From: an uncultured Collinsella sp.
GTDB lineage: Bacteria > Actinomycetota > Coriobacteriia > Coriobacteriales > Coriobacteriaceae
Assembly (NCBI GenBank): GCA_900551655.1
Contig: URWM01000002.1
Location: forward strand, 1-25,200
DNA length: 25,200 nucleotides
Reading direction: 5' to 3'
Shown: in pieces, positions 1-6,269 of the stretch
How the letters are laid out: the number at the start of each line of letters is the position of its first letter
Numbering within the stretch: the stretch's first letter is position 1
Made by a program: the position numbers and the translations under genes
The notes under the pieces: model-generated
The model's database searches: none
The model's input: the letters and a program-made list of their open reading frames with translations, nothing else
Told to the model about the DNA's origin: nothing

Positions 1-48
1 CGAGATTCCTCTACGTCTCGTGGGCTCGGAGATGTGTATAAGAGACAG
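1..48 (+). other. Nextera library adapter with i7 index (not genomic)
   Basis: Positions 30-48 read AGATGTGTATAAGAGACAG, the Tn5 mosaic end used in Nextera libraries. It is preceded at 15-29 by GTCTCGTGGGCTCGG, the Read-2 adapter. Positions 1-6 (CGAGAT) match the end of the P7 primer and 7-14 (TCCTCTAC) sit exactly where the i7 index lies; from memory this is the N712 index. The segment is leftover library sequence and should be trimmed. Confidence 0.98.
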
Positions 49-1388
49 GTGATGCAGTTCATGACGAGCATCATGAGCGGCATCATAAAGCTCATGGCGC
101 GGTTGGTGTAGAGCTGCGTGGTCATCAGGTCGAGGGACGCCTGGTCAAAGCGCTCGAGCTCATGCTCCTCGCGGTTGAACGAGCGGATGGGCATAAGGCC
201 GTCGAGCAGCTCGCGGGCGGTAAGGTTCACGCGGTCCACAAAGCTCTGCATCTTTTTGAACTTGGGCATGGTGAGGCCCATGAGCACGCCGACGACGGCC
301 GAGACCGCGATGATGGCCACGGCGATGGTCCACTCCAGGCCGGTGTGGTTGGCCAGGACACGCATGACAGCGACGATGCCCATGACGGGGGCCATCAGGC
401 ACATGCGGATAAACAGGGTTGCGGCCATCTGGATCTGCTGAATATCGTTGGTGCAGCGGGTGATGAGCGAGGCCTGGCTAAACTTGCCCACCTCGGCCGG
501 CGAGAAGTGCATAACCTTGTTGAAGGTCTCGCGGCGCAGGTCGCGGGCGATGGAGCAGGCGGTGCGCGACGCCACGGCACCGGTCAGAATGGTGGCGACG
601 AGCGACACCAGGCACAGCCCAAACATCGTGGTCGCCATGTGGCTCAGGTAGGCGTTCTGCACGTCGGCGGGGTCGATGCCCTGTGCCTTGTACTCGTCCT
701 GTACATAGCTCACGGCGCGCTGGGTGACGATGGAGCCCGACATGGAGCCCATTTTGTCCGCCATTTGGTTGGCGCCCTCGACGAGCTTGCTTTGGTCTAC
801 CAGACCGCCCTCGACACCCAGGCGCAGGCTCTTCATGGTGATCTTACCGCCGTCGGCATCAATCTGCTTTTGCATGTTCTGCGCCGCTGCGGCCTTCTGC
901 TGCATCTCGGCGAGCTGCTCGGGCGTCATCGCTGCCATTTGCTCGGGGGTGGGCATGGCCTGGGCAGCGTTGTTGTCTTTCTCGCTGGACGAGCCCATCA
1001 TGTCGCCCATGGAGTCGGCGTCGATGCCCTGGTTGAGCGAAAGGACAACAGTCTCGGGCAGGCTCATAATGTCGGCAATCTTGCCTCCATCGGCACGCTC
1101 TTCCTCGGTGCCCTCGTACGTTCGAATGTCGTTTTTGTCAGCCTTGCTAAACACGGCCTCCACAGCCTTGGCGTCCTTGGCGCTCATAAAGAGTTCGAGG
1201 TCGTCGAGCGATTCGGCACGGATGGTGTCGGGCACGGGCGACGCGATGCCGCCTTGCTGCACACCCACGTCGACGATGTCGCTCATATAGGTAGGCAGCG
1301 CCAGATCGGCGTTGCAGCTGATTACGATAAGTACGATAGCTGCGAACAGTGCCAGGATATGTTTTTTAAAGAGCTTGAGAATCCTCAC
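49..1388 (-). CDS. ABC-type exporter, permease part (partial, C-terminus and ATPase off the contig)
   Basis: The first 446 residues of a type-I ABC exporter subunit are present; the nucleotide-binding domain would lie beyond the left end. A GTG start is chosen because AGGAG (1398-1402 on the complement) sits 9 nt upstream and no other start in this frame has one. The start overlaps the MarR stop by 4 bp (GTGA), which implies translational coupling. TM1 spans about residues 11-31 and is followed by the family-typical stretch LPTYMSDIVDVGVQQGGI. TM2 begins only near residue 250, then more helices follow at about 325-345 and 353-372, and a coupling-helix region contains GLMPIRSFNREEHE. The roughly 215-residue loop between TM1 and TM2 is far longer than usual and is rich in Met, Gln and Ala. 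By context it is probably a multidrug or peptide exporter; the substrate is unknown. Many such exporters are heterodimers, so a second subunit may follow off the contig. Confidence 0.88.
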
Positions 1389-1834
1389 TCGGCATCTCTC
1401 CTTTCTTGATTGCGGTCGATAATTTCGTTGGCACGTCTAAGAAGGCGCACCATCTCTTGGGTATCTGTTTCGCCAAGCTGCTCGAGGAAGGCCGCGGTGC
1501 GGTCCTCGAATTCCCGGCGTTTGATTTCGATGACCTGGAATCCCTTGTCGGTCACCGTGACGTGTACGCGACGACGGTCGGTCTTTGAGTGCTCGCGCTC
1601 GACCCAACCCTTGGCCTCGAGGGCGCGCAGGATATTGGCGATACGGGCGCTCGAGACCCAGGCACGATCGGCGAGTTCGCTCGGCGTGAGCGAGCCGCCG
1701 GCGCGCATGAGGGCGCGCATGACGGCCATCTCGCCACCCAGAGCCTGGTCGGCAAAGCGCGAAACGCGCTGGTGCATGCTGCCAAACTCGGTAAAGAGCT
1801 GACGCCCAAGCTCATGGAAATCGGTATCTTCCAC
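1385..1834 (-). CDS. MarR-family transcriptional regulator
   Basis: This 149-residue winged-helix protein has the normal MarR length. The HTH lies at about residues 46-75 (LTPSELADRAWVSSARIANI) and is followed by the wing motif KTDRRRVHVTVTDKG at about 83-97. The ends are helical, as in the MarR dimerisation domain. The GTG start at 1834 is the first possible start after an in-frame stop (TAG at 1844-1846), with AGGGG 6 nt upstream. It is the first gene of an operon with the exporter, which it overlaps by 4 bp; such pairs usually encode a ligand-sensing repressor of its own pump. The start codon lies inside one arm of a 15-bp inverted repeat that may be its operator or an mRNA hairpin. Confidence 0.93.
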   Translation of the reverse strand: MEDTDFHELGRQLFTEFGSMHQRVSRFADQALGGEMAVMRALMRAGGSLTPSELADRAWVSSARIANILRALEAKGWVEREHSKTDRRRVHVTVTDKGFQVIEIKRREFEDRTAAFLEQLGETDTQEMVRLLRRANEIIDRNQERRDAE

Positions 1835-1874
1835 CGAAAACCCCTAACACTAGAAACTATTTTCGGTGGAAGAT
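1826..1874. promoter_or_regulatory. 15-bp inverted repeat over the marR start codon
   Basis: ATCTTCCACCGAAAA at 1826-1840 is the exact reverse complement of 1860-1874, with a 19-bp spacer. The left arm contains the GTG start and codons 2-3 of marR, and the spacer carries its AGGGG ribosome site. It could be the operator of MarR, as autoregulation is usual in this family. Alternatively, as RNA, it could form a hairpin that hides the start codon. Confidence 0.6.
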
Positions 1875-1900
1875 GATACCCCTGCACGCGCGCCCTATAC

Positions 1901-1932
1901 GGTAGATTTTGGGACATGCCTAGAAAACTACC
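1901..1932. repeat. GGGACATG-core palindromic element, copy A
   Basis: This 32-bp imperfect palindrome has ends GGTAG...CTACC, inner TTT/AAA tracts and a central GGGACATGCC. It resembles copies at 1983-2006 (inverted) and 21017-21048. All three are intergenic. Confidence 0.55.
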
Positions 1933-1982
1933 TTTAGGCGACCTCCGTACACCGTCGGTGCCAGTAAAGTTTGGGGCAGATC

Positions 1983-2006
1983 GTTAGGCATGTCCTAAAG
2001 CCTACT
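1983..2006. repeat. GGGACATG-core element, copy B (inverted)
   Basis: TTAGGCATGTCCTAAAGCCTA (from 1984) matches the complement of copy A at about 18 of 23 positions, including the whole run TAGGCATGTCC. It lies 50 bp from copy A in the opposite orientation. Confidence 0.45.
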
Positions 2007-2127
2007 CAGAGGCACTTTACCCTGCTAAAGCTGGCATAACAGCTAGAGCGAACGTCGTACAAAGGCAAGGAAAAATACCATACAAATCGGTGAACGGTAG
2101 TTGTTTGCACTCGCATTTCCTGCGGGT

Positions 2128-2154
2128 TTGTAAAAAACGTCCTTATGATATAAA
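2128..2154 (+). promoter_or_regulatory. Candidate pflB promoter
   Basis: TATAAA at 2149-2154, or the overlapping TATGAT at 2144-2149, is the best -10-like hexamer upstream of pflB. TTGTAA at 2128-2133 could serve as -35, but the 15-bp spacing is short. It is supported mainly by the locally AT-rich composition and would give a leader of more than 200 nt. Confidence 0.3.
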
Positions 2155-2383
2155 AAAAGAAACATATAACAGCCCAGATGGAGAGGGTCGCTATGTTATC
2201 CTTCTCAAACGGGTGAAATCTTGGGTTTTGGGTTGTAGTTCCAAGGTGGACAAACGTTTTTCCTGCACCAACGTGTGGTGAAGAACGGAAGAAGCCGGTA
2301 GTGCAAGCCGATAATTCAAGAATTCAATAAGCAGCGGTGTGAGAGAGCGCCGCATTACACGTAACTAGGAGCGTGGTTACACA

Positions 2384-4435
2384 ATGCAGGAGGCATGGGA
2401 AGGCTTCAAGGAAGGTATCTGGACGGGAGAGGTTGACGTCCGAGACTTCATCCAGAAGAACTACACCCCCTACGAGGGCGATGAGTCGTTCCTCGTAGGT
2501 CCGACCGAGCGTACCAAGGAGCTGTGGGGCGAGGTTCTCGACCTACTGCTTAAGGAGCGCGAGCAGGGTGGTGTCCTCGATATGGACACCAAGACCGTCA
2601 CGGGTATCGTGAGCCACCCCGCTGGCTACATCGATAATGCCCATCGCGACAAGGAGACCATTGTTGGCCTCCAGACCGACAAGCCGCTCAAGCGCGCGCT
2701 GCACGTCAACGGTGGTATCCGCATCGCTTGCCAGGCTGCCAGCCAGCACGGCTACAAGGTCGACGAGAACGTTGTTGAGCGCTACACCTTCGAGCGCAAG
2801 ACCCACAACGCTGGCGTCTTCGATGTCTACACCCCCGAGATGCGTGCTTGCCGCTCGGCTCACATCATCACCGGTCTGCCCGATGGCTATGGCCGCGGCC
2901 GCATCATCGGCGACTACCGTCGTGTTGCCCTGTACGGCGTCGACTACCTGATCAAGGACAAGGAGGCCCAGAAGGCTTCCACTCCGACGGTCATGACCGC
3001 CGACAACATCCGCGATCGTGAGGAGCTGCAGGAGCAGATCCGCGCCCTCGGCGAGCTCAAGATGATGGCCGAGACCTATGGTTTCGACATTTCTAACCCT
3101 GCTACCAACACGCAGGAGGCCATCCAGTGGATGTACTTCGCCTACCTCGCTGCCGTTAAGGAGCAGAACGGCGCCGCTATGTCCATCGGCCGTACCTCTA
3201 CGTTCATCGACATCTACGCTGAGCGCGACCTTGCCAACGGTACCTTCACCGAGGAGCAGATCCAGGAGTTCGTGGATCACTTCATCATGAAGCTCCGCAT
3301 GGTCAAGTTTGCCCGTACCCCCGAGTACCAGGCCCTGTTTACCGGCGACCCGCAGTGGGTCACCGAGTCCATCGGCGGCATGGGTGTCGACGGCCGTACG
3401 CTCGTTACCAAGATGAGCTATCGATACCTGCACACGCTCGAGAACATGGGCACCAGCCCCGAGCCCAACATGACCGTTCTGTGGTCGACCCGTCTGCCCG
3501 AGAACTTCAAGAAGTTCTGCGCCAAGACTTCTGTCGCCAGCTCCTCGATCCAGTACGAGAACGACGACCTCATGCGCGTTTACCATGGCGACGACTACGG
3601 CATCGCCTGCTGCGTGTCCTCCATGCGCATCGGCAAAGAGATGCAGTTCTTCGGCGCCCGCGCCAACCTGGCCAAGTGCCTGCTGTACGCACTCAACGGC
3701 GGTGTTGACGAGGTCTCCAAGAAGCAGGTCGGCCCCAAGTATCGCGCCGTCGAGGGCGATACGCTCGATTACGACGACGTTGTGGCCAAGTACAACGACA
3801 TGATGAAGTGGCTCGCTGGCGTGTACGTCAACTCGCTGAATATCATTCACTACATGCACGACAAGTATTGCTACGAGCGTATCCAGATGGCTCTGCACGA
3901 CAAGCACGTGCACCGCTGGTTCGCTACGGGCATCGCTGGCCTTTCCGTCGTGGCTGACTCCCTGTCCGCCATCAAGTACGCCAAGGTCCACCCCGTCCGT
4001 GATGAGAACGGCATCATCGTCGACTTCGAGACCGAGGGCGAGTTCCCCAAGTACGGTAACGACGACGACCGCGTCGACCAGATCGCTCACGACGTTGTGC
4101 ACCAGTTCATGGAGTACATCCGCATGAACGACACCTACCGCAACTCCGTGCCCACGACCTCGGTTCTGACCATTACCTCCAACGTCGTGTACGGTAAGAA
4201 GACCGGCTCCACGCCCGACGGCCGCAAGGCTGGCCAGCCGTTCGCCCCGGGTGCTAACCCCATGCACAAGCGCGATAGCCATGGCGCCATCGCTTCGCTG
4301 TCTTCGGTTTCCAAGCTCCCGTTCCGCGATGCTCAGGACGGCATCTCCAACACCTTCTCCATCATCCCGAGTGCGCTCGGCAAGGAGGATCAGGTGTTCT
4401 TTGGCGATATCGACCTTGATCAGCTGGGCGAGTAA
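2384..4435 (+). CDS. pflB: Pyruvate formate-lyase catalytic core, lacking the glycyl-radical domain
   Basis: The enzyme converts pyruvate and CoA to acetyl-CoA and formate in anaerobic fermentation. Residues 2-683 are colinear with E. coli PflB from its N-terminal AWEGF...[17 protein letters not shown] onward. The catalytic pair is at Cys409-Cys410 (GIACCVSS). The [21 protein letters not shown] and [13 protein letters not shown] segments are all present. The protein stops at residue 683, after [15 protein letters not shown], just where the linker to the C-terminal domain begins, so the glycine-radical loop RVSGYA is missing here. That domain is encoded by the next gene. Core plus small protein total 766 residues, against 760 in E. 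coli. AGGAG at 2367-2371 is 12 nt from the ATG. The reading frame is clean throughout, so this looks like a true split and not decay. Confidence 0.97.
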   Translation: MQEAWEGFKEGIWTGEVDVRDFIQKNYTPYEGDESFLVGPTERTKELWGEVLDLLLKEREQGGVLDMDTKTVTGIVSHPAGYIDNAHRDKETIVGLQTDKPLKRALHVNGGIRIACQAASQHGYKVDENVVERYTFERKTHNAGVFDVYTPEMRACRSAHIITGLPDGYGRGRIIGDYRRVALYGVDYLIKDKEAQKASTPTVMTADNIRDREELQEQIRALGELKMMAETYGFDISNPATNTQEAIQWMYFAYLAAVKEQNGAAMSIGRTSTFIDIYAERDLANGTFTEEQIQEFVDHFIMKLRMVKFARTPEYQALFTGDPQWVTESIGGMGVDGRTLVTKMSYRYLHTLENMGTSPEPNMTVLWSTRLPENFKKFCAKTSVASSSIQYENDDLMRVYHGDDYGIACCVSSMRIGKEMQFFGARANLAKCLLYALNGGVDEVSKKQVGPKYRAVEGDTLDYDDVVAKYNDMMKWLAGVYVNSLNIIHYMHDKYCYERIQMALHDKHVHRWFATGIAGLSVVADSLSAIKYAKVHPVRDENGIIVDFETEGEFPKYGNDDDRVDQIAHDVVHQFMEYIRMNDTYRNSVPTTSVLTITSNVVYGKKTGSTPDGRKAGQPFAPGANPMHKRDSHGAIASLSSVSKLPFRDAQDGISNTFSIIPSALGKEDQVFFGDIDLDQLGE

Positions 4436-4436
4436 C

Positions 4437-4461
4437 TATTGTTAGTGCTATACTAACAATA
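4437..4461 (+). promoter_or_regulatory. Hairpin directly after the pflB core stop
   Basis: TATTGTTAGT (4437-4446) pairs perfectly with ACTAACAATA (4452-4461) across a 5-nt loop, one base after the pflB stop codon. It is not followed by a T-tract, so it looks like a stability or processing hairpin inside the pfl operon more than a terminator. Confidence 0.6.
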
Positions 4462-4470
4462 ACGATTACT

Positions 4471-4506
4471 GATTAGTGCGCCGGTTTCGGCCGGCGCCTA
4501 TTAATC
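4471..4506 (+). promoter_or_regulatory. GC-rich hairpin ahead of the glycyl-radical subunit
   Basis: GCGCCGG (4478-4484) pairs with CCGGCGC (4491-4497) around a TTTCGG loop. GATTA/TAATC (4471-4475 and 4502-4506) can close the base. It ends just before the ribosome site at 4508-4513. There is no T-tract. Possible roles are 5' protection of a processed transcript or partial termination. Confidence 0.5.
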
Positions 4507-4520
4507 GAAGGAGACACATT

Positions 4521-4772
4521 ATGAAGGTTTCTGAAGTTTCCGAGACCCAGGCCGATAACCTGGTCCACATGCTCGACGCTTACGCCGAGAAGGGTGGCCA
4601 CCACCTGAACATCAACGTCTTCAACCGTGAGACGCTGCTCGACGCTCAGGCTCACCCCGAGAAGTACCCGCAGCTGACCATCCGCGTTTCCGGCTATGCC
4701 GTGAACTTCCACACGCTCACCAAGGAGCAGCAGGACGAGGTCATTGCGCGTACCTTCCACGACAAGTTCTAA
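4521..4772 (+). CDS. grcA: Stand-alone glycyl-radical domain of PFL (GrcA/YfiD-like small subunit)
   Basis: This 83-residue protein corresponds to the C-terminal domain missing from the preceding gene. Residues 26-83 follow the end of E. coli PflB closely: [18 protein letters not shown], then HPEKYPQLT, then [13 protein letters not shown]. The radical glycine is Gly58 (R55-V-S-G-Y59), and the C-terminus [15 protein letters not shown] is family-typical. The ATG at 4521 has AAGGAG 7 nt upstream; an in-frame GTG at 4476 lies inside a hairpin and is unlikely. E. coli GrcA (YfiD) is a spare part for oxygen-cleaved PFL. Here the core has no such domain at all, so this protein is inferred to be an obligatory subunit, activated by PflA. 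It lies 85 nt after the core gene. Confidence 0.93.
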   Translation: MKVSEVSETQADNLVHMLDAYAEKGGHHLNINVFNRETLLDAQAHPEKYPQLTIRVSGYAVNFHTLTKEQQDEVIARTFHDKF

Positions 4773-4799
4773 AGGGTTCAACTCCTGTAGGATTACTGG

Positions 4800-4922
4800 G
4801 GCCGGTTTTGGGTTATTTTCCAAAACGTCCTCGGACATGCAAAGAGGCTCCGCTGCGCGCGTTGCGCGGCGGGGCCTCTTTGCGTCCTGCGGGATGTTTT
4901 GGAAAATAACCCAAAAACGGCC
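4800..4922 (+). repeat. Long nested hairpin, element 1 (3' end of the pfl operon)
   Basis: A 123-bp inverted repeat lies 27 bp after the pfl small-subunit stop. The outer arms (GGCCGGTTTTGGG... and ...CCCAAAAACGGCC, including TTATTTTCCAAAAC) enclose a conserved module: CGTCCTC 4826-4832, a 4-bp helix GGAC/GTCC (4833-4836 with 4884-4887), an AT bulge (4837-4838) and TGCGG (4888-4892). An inner GC-rich stem GCAAAGAGGC/GCCTCTTTGC follows. Elements 2 and 3 share this architecture. It probably ends or protects the transcript, but no T-tract follows. Confidence 0.8.
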
Positions 4923-5040
4923 AAGCGGGGTTCTTCGGAGTCACCCTTTAGGCGGAACTCTCCTAATTATTTGGATGAGTCGTTTACTTACTTGTGCTGT
5001 TACCGTCTTCCCGCTGTTGTTGGGGTATGCTTTGTTCGTA

Positions 5041-5056
5041 TGTAAACGTTTGACAT
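5041..5056. promoter_or_regulatory. LacI-type operator O1 (upstream of lacI)
   Basis: TGTAAACGTTTGACAT has the AAACGTTT centre typical of LacI/GalR operators and matches O3 upstream of the GH32 gene. It ends 20 bp before the regulator's ATG, so autoregulation is likely. Confidence 0.7.
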
Positions 5057-5075
5057 GTTGATGGGGGAGGGTGCT

Positions 5076-6086
5076 ATGGCTCGCGAGGGCGCTCGTTCTA
5101 AGGATTCTGCTAAGCCTGGCATCAAGGAAGTTGCAGCGGTGGCGGGGGTTTCGCCTACTACGGTATCTCGCGTGCTTAATAATCGCGGCTATATTAGCCA
5201 AGAGACCCGCGATAAGGTCCATGCCGCGATGGAGCGCATCAACTATACGCCCAACGATATCGCCCGTGCCATGCTCAACGGTCGCCTGAATCTTATCGGT
5301 ATGATCGTTCCCTTTGTGAGCAGCCCGTTCCATGCTCAGGTTGTGCAGGCGGTCGAGCGCACGTTAGCGGAAAACGGCTTTAAGATGTTGCTGTGCAACA
5401 GCGCCAATCGACCCGATCTTGAGCGTTCCTATATTGACATGCTCCGCCGCAATATGGTCGACGGTGTCATCGTCAACTCCCTCAATATCGGTGCCGAGGC
5501 ATATGCCGAGATGGGCTTGAGCCTGGTTGGCATCGACTGCGATCTCGGCGAGGGCTCTGTCCAGATTGCAAGTGACAGCTATGGCATCGGCGAGCTCGCC
5601 ACGCGCCGTCTGATTGATGACGGCTGCAGGCGTATCCTGTGCCTGCGCAGCAATAGCCGCATGCGCATGCCTGCCAATAAGCGTACCGATGCCTACCTCG
5701 ATGTTGTTGAGCAGGCCGGTTTGTCCGCGCTTGTCCGTGAGGTTGAGTTCGTTAAGCCCGACGACGAAAAGGGCGCGGTCGTTGCGAAGATCCTCGATGA
5801 GAACCCCGATATTGACGGCATCTTTGCGGGAGACGATACGATGGCGGCCATCTGTCTCAACGTGATGAAGCAGCGCGGCTTGAGCGCTCCAGACGATATT
5901 AAGGTCGTGGGCGCGGATGGTGCCCGCCGAACTATGACGTTTATGCCTGACTTAACAACCGTACGTCAAGATATCGATCGCATCGGAGAGCTCGCGGCGC
6001 AATCCATCATCGCTCTTATTAACGGCGATAATCCCGAATCGAATATCAAGCTTCCCGTTGAACTTATTGAGGGCAAAACCGCGTAG
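5076..6086 (+). CDS. LacI-family transcriptional regulator of the sucrose/fructoside locus
   Basis: This 336-residue protein has the usual LacI/GalR layout: an N-terminal HTH at about residues 15-36 (GIKEVAAVAGVSPTTVSRVL), the hinge region NYTPNDIARAMLNGR, then a periplasmic-binding-protein-like sugar domain from IGMIVPFVSSPF to the C-terminus, ending with PDLTTVRQDIDRIGELAAQ. The third in-frame ATG (5076) is chosen because GGGAGG (5065-5070) is 5 nt upstream; the ATGs at 5055 and 5061 overlap operator O1 or the ribosome site. It precedes a GH32-like enzyme, a PTS permease and ScrB, and similar palindromes lie before it and before two of those genes. It is therefore probably a sucrose- or fructoside-responsive repressor; the effector is inferred from context. 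Confidence 0.92.
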   Translation: MAREGARSKDSAKPGIKEVAAVAGVSPTTVSRVLNNRGYISQETRDKVHAAMERINYTPNDIARAMLNGRLNLIGMIVPFVSSPFHAQVVQAVERTLAENGFKMLLCNSANRPDLERSYIDMLRRNMVDGVIVNSLNIGAEAYAEMGLSLVGIDCDLGEGSVQIASDSYGIGELATRRLIDDGCRRILCLRSNSRMRMPANKRTDAYLDVVEQAGLSALVREVEFVKPDDEKGAVVAKILDENPDIDGIFAGDDTMAAICLNVMKQRGLSAPDDIKVVGADGARRTMTFMPDLTTVRQDIDRIGELAAQSIIALINGDNPESNIKLPVELIEGKTA

Positions 6087-6140
6087 TTCATCCCGTGCCA
6101 AAAGAATTCCTCAAACGCCTCTGATGACCGTTCACCGGCA

Positions 6141-6158
6141 TATGTCAACCGTTTGCCG
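6141..6158 (-). promoter_or_regulatory. LacI-type operator O2 (degenerate, inverted)
   Basis: Read on the minus strand this is CGGCAAACGGTTGACATA, which keeps the TTGACATA half shared by O3 and O4. It is centred about 46 bp upstream of O3. Confidence 0.45.
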
Positions 6159-6187
6159 ACGACTGGAACTGCGAAAAGACGTATTGG

Positions 6188-6207
6188 TGTGAAAACGTTT
6201 GACATAT
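6188..6207 (+). promoter_or_regulatory. LacI-type operator O3
   Basis: TGTGAAAACGTTTGACATAT is the best-conserved copy. It shares its centre and right half with O1 and O4, and it contains the candidate -35 box TTGACA (6199-6204) of the downstream gene, so binding should block the promoter. Confidence 0.72.
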
Positions 6208-6227
6208 GAAAACGATTGACATATCTT
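6199..6227 (+). promoter_or_regulatory. Promoter of the GH32-PTS genes
   Basis: TTGACA (6199-6204) and TATCTT (6222-6227) are 17 bp apart, which is optimal spacing. The -35 box is the right half of O3 and the spacer contains O4. A second TTGACA at 6216-6221 has no good -10 partner. The arrangement predicts tight repression. Confidence 0.5.
6205..6224 (+). promoter_or_regulatory. LacI-type operator O4
   Basis: TATGAAAACGATTGACATAT matches O3 over most of its length. Its centre is 17 bp from that of O3, and the two sites abut within the promoter. Confidence 0.68.
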
Positions 6228-6269
6228 GCCATTGTACCGAGTTAGTATGTCGTGGAAAGGAAGTCTCGG

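Larger units (their letters stand above)
1835..2383. other. Intergenic region between divergent marR and pflB
   Basis: These 549 bp carry no convincing gene. They hold the marR inverted repeat (to 1874), two inverted copies of a GGGACATG-core palindrome (1901-1932 and about 1983-2006) and an AT-rich stretch at 2128-2170 likely to contain the pflB promoter. About 220 nt of leader then follow before the pflB start. The leader has no riboswitch that I recognise. Confidence 0.6.

Noticed and set aside
162..1409. 415-codon plus-strand open frame
   Set aside because: It is antisense to the ABC exporter. The minus-strand frame encodes recognisable exporter motifs and has a coupled start, whereas the plus frame is His/Gly/Arg-rich with no known motif.
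2090..2281. Possible 63-residue leader peptide before pflB
   Set aside because: It has a GTG start without a ribosome site, no hydrophobic or conserved pattern, and lies in the likely promoter and leader.
2543..4282. 579-codon minus-strand open frame
   Set aside because: It is a mirror of pflB caused by its codon bias; the product is Val/His/Gly-rich with no domain.
4436..4520. pflB split as a frameshift or sequencing error
   Set aside because: The gap holds two hairpins and a strong ribosome site, and no domain residues are encoded in any frame between the halves. A single indel could not restore one continuous protein.
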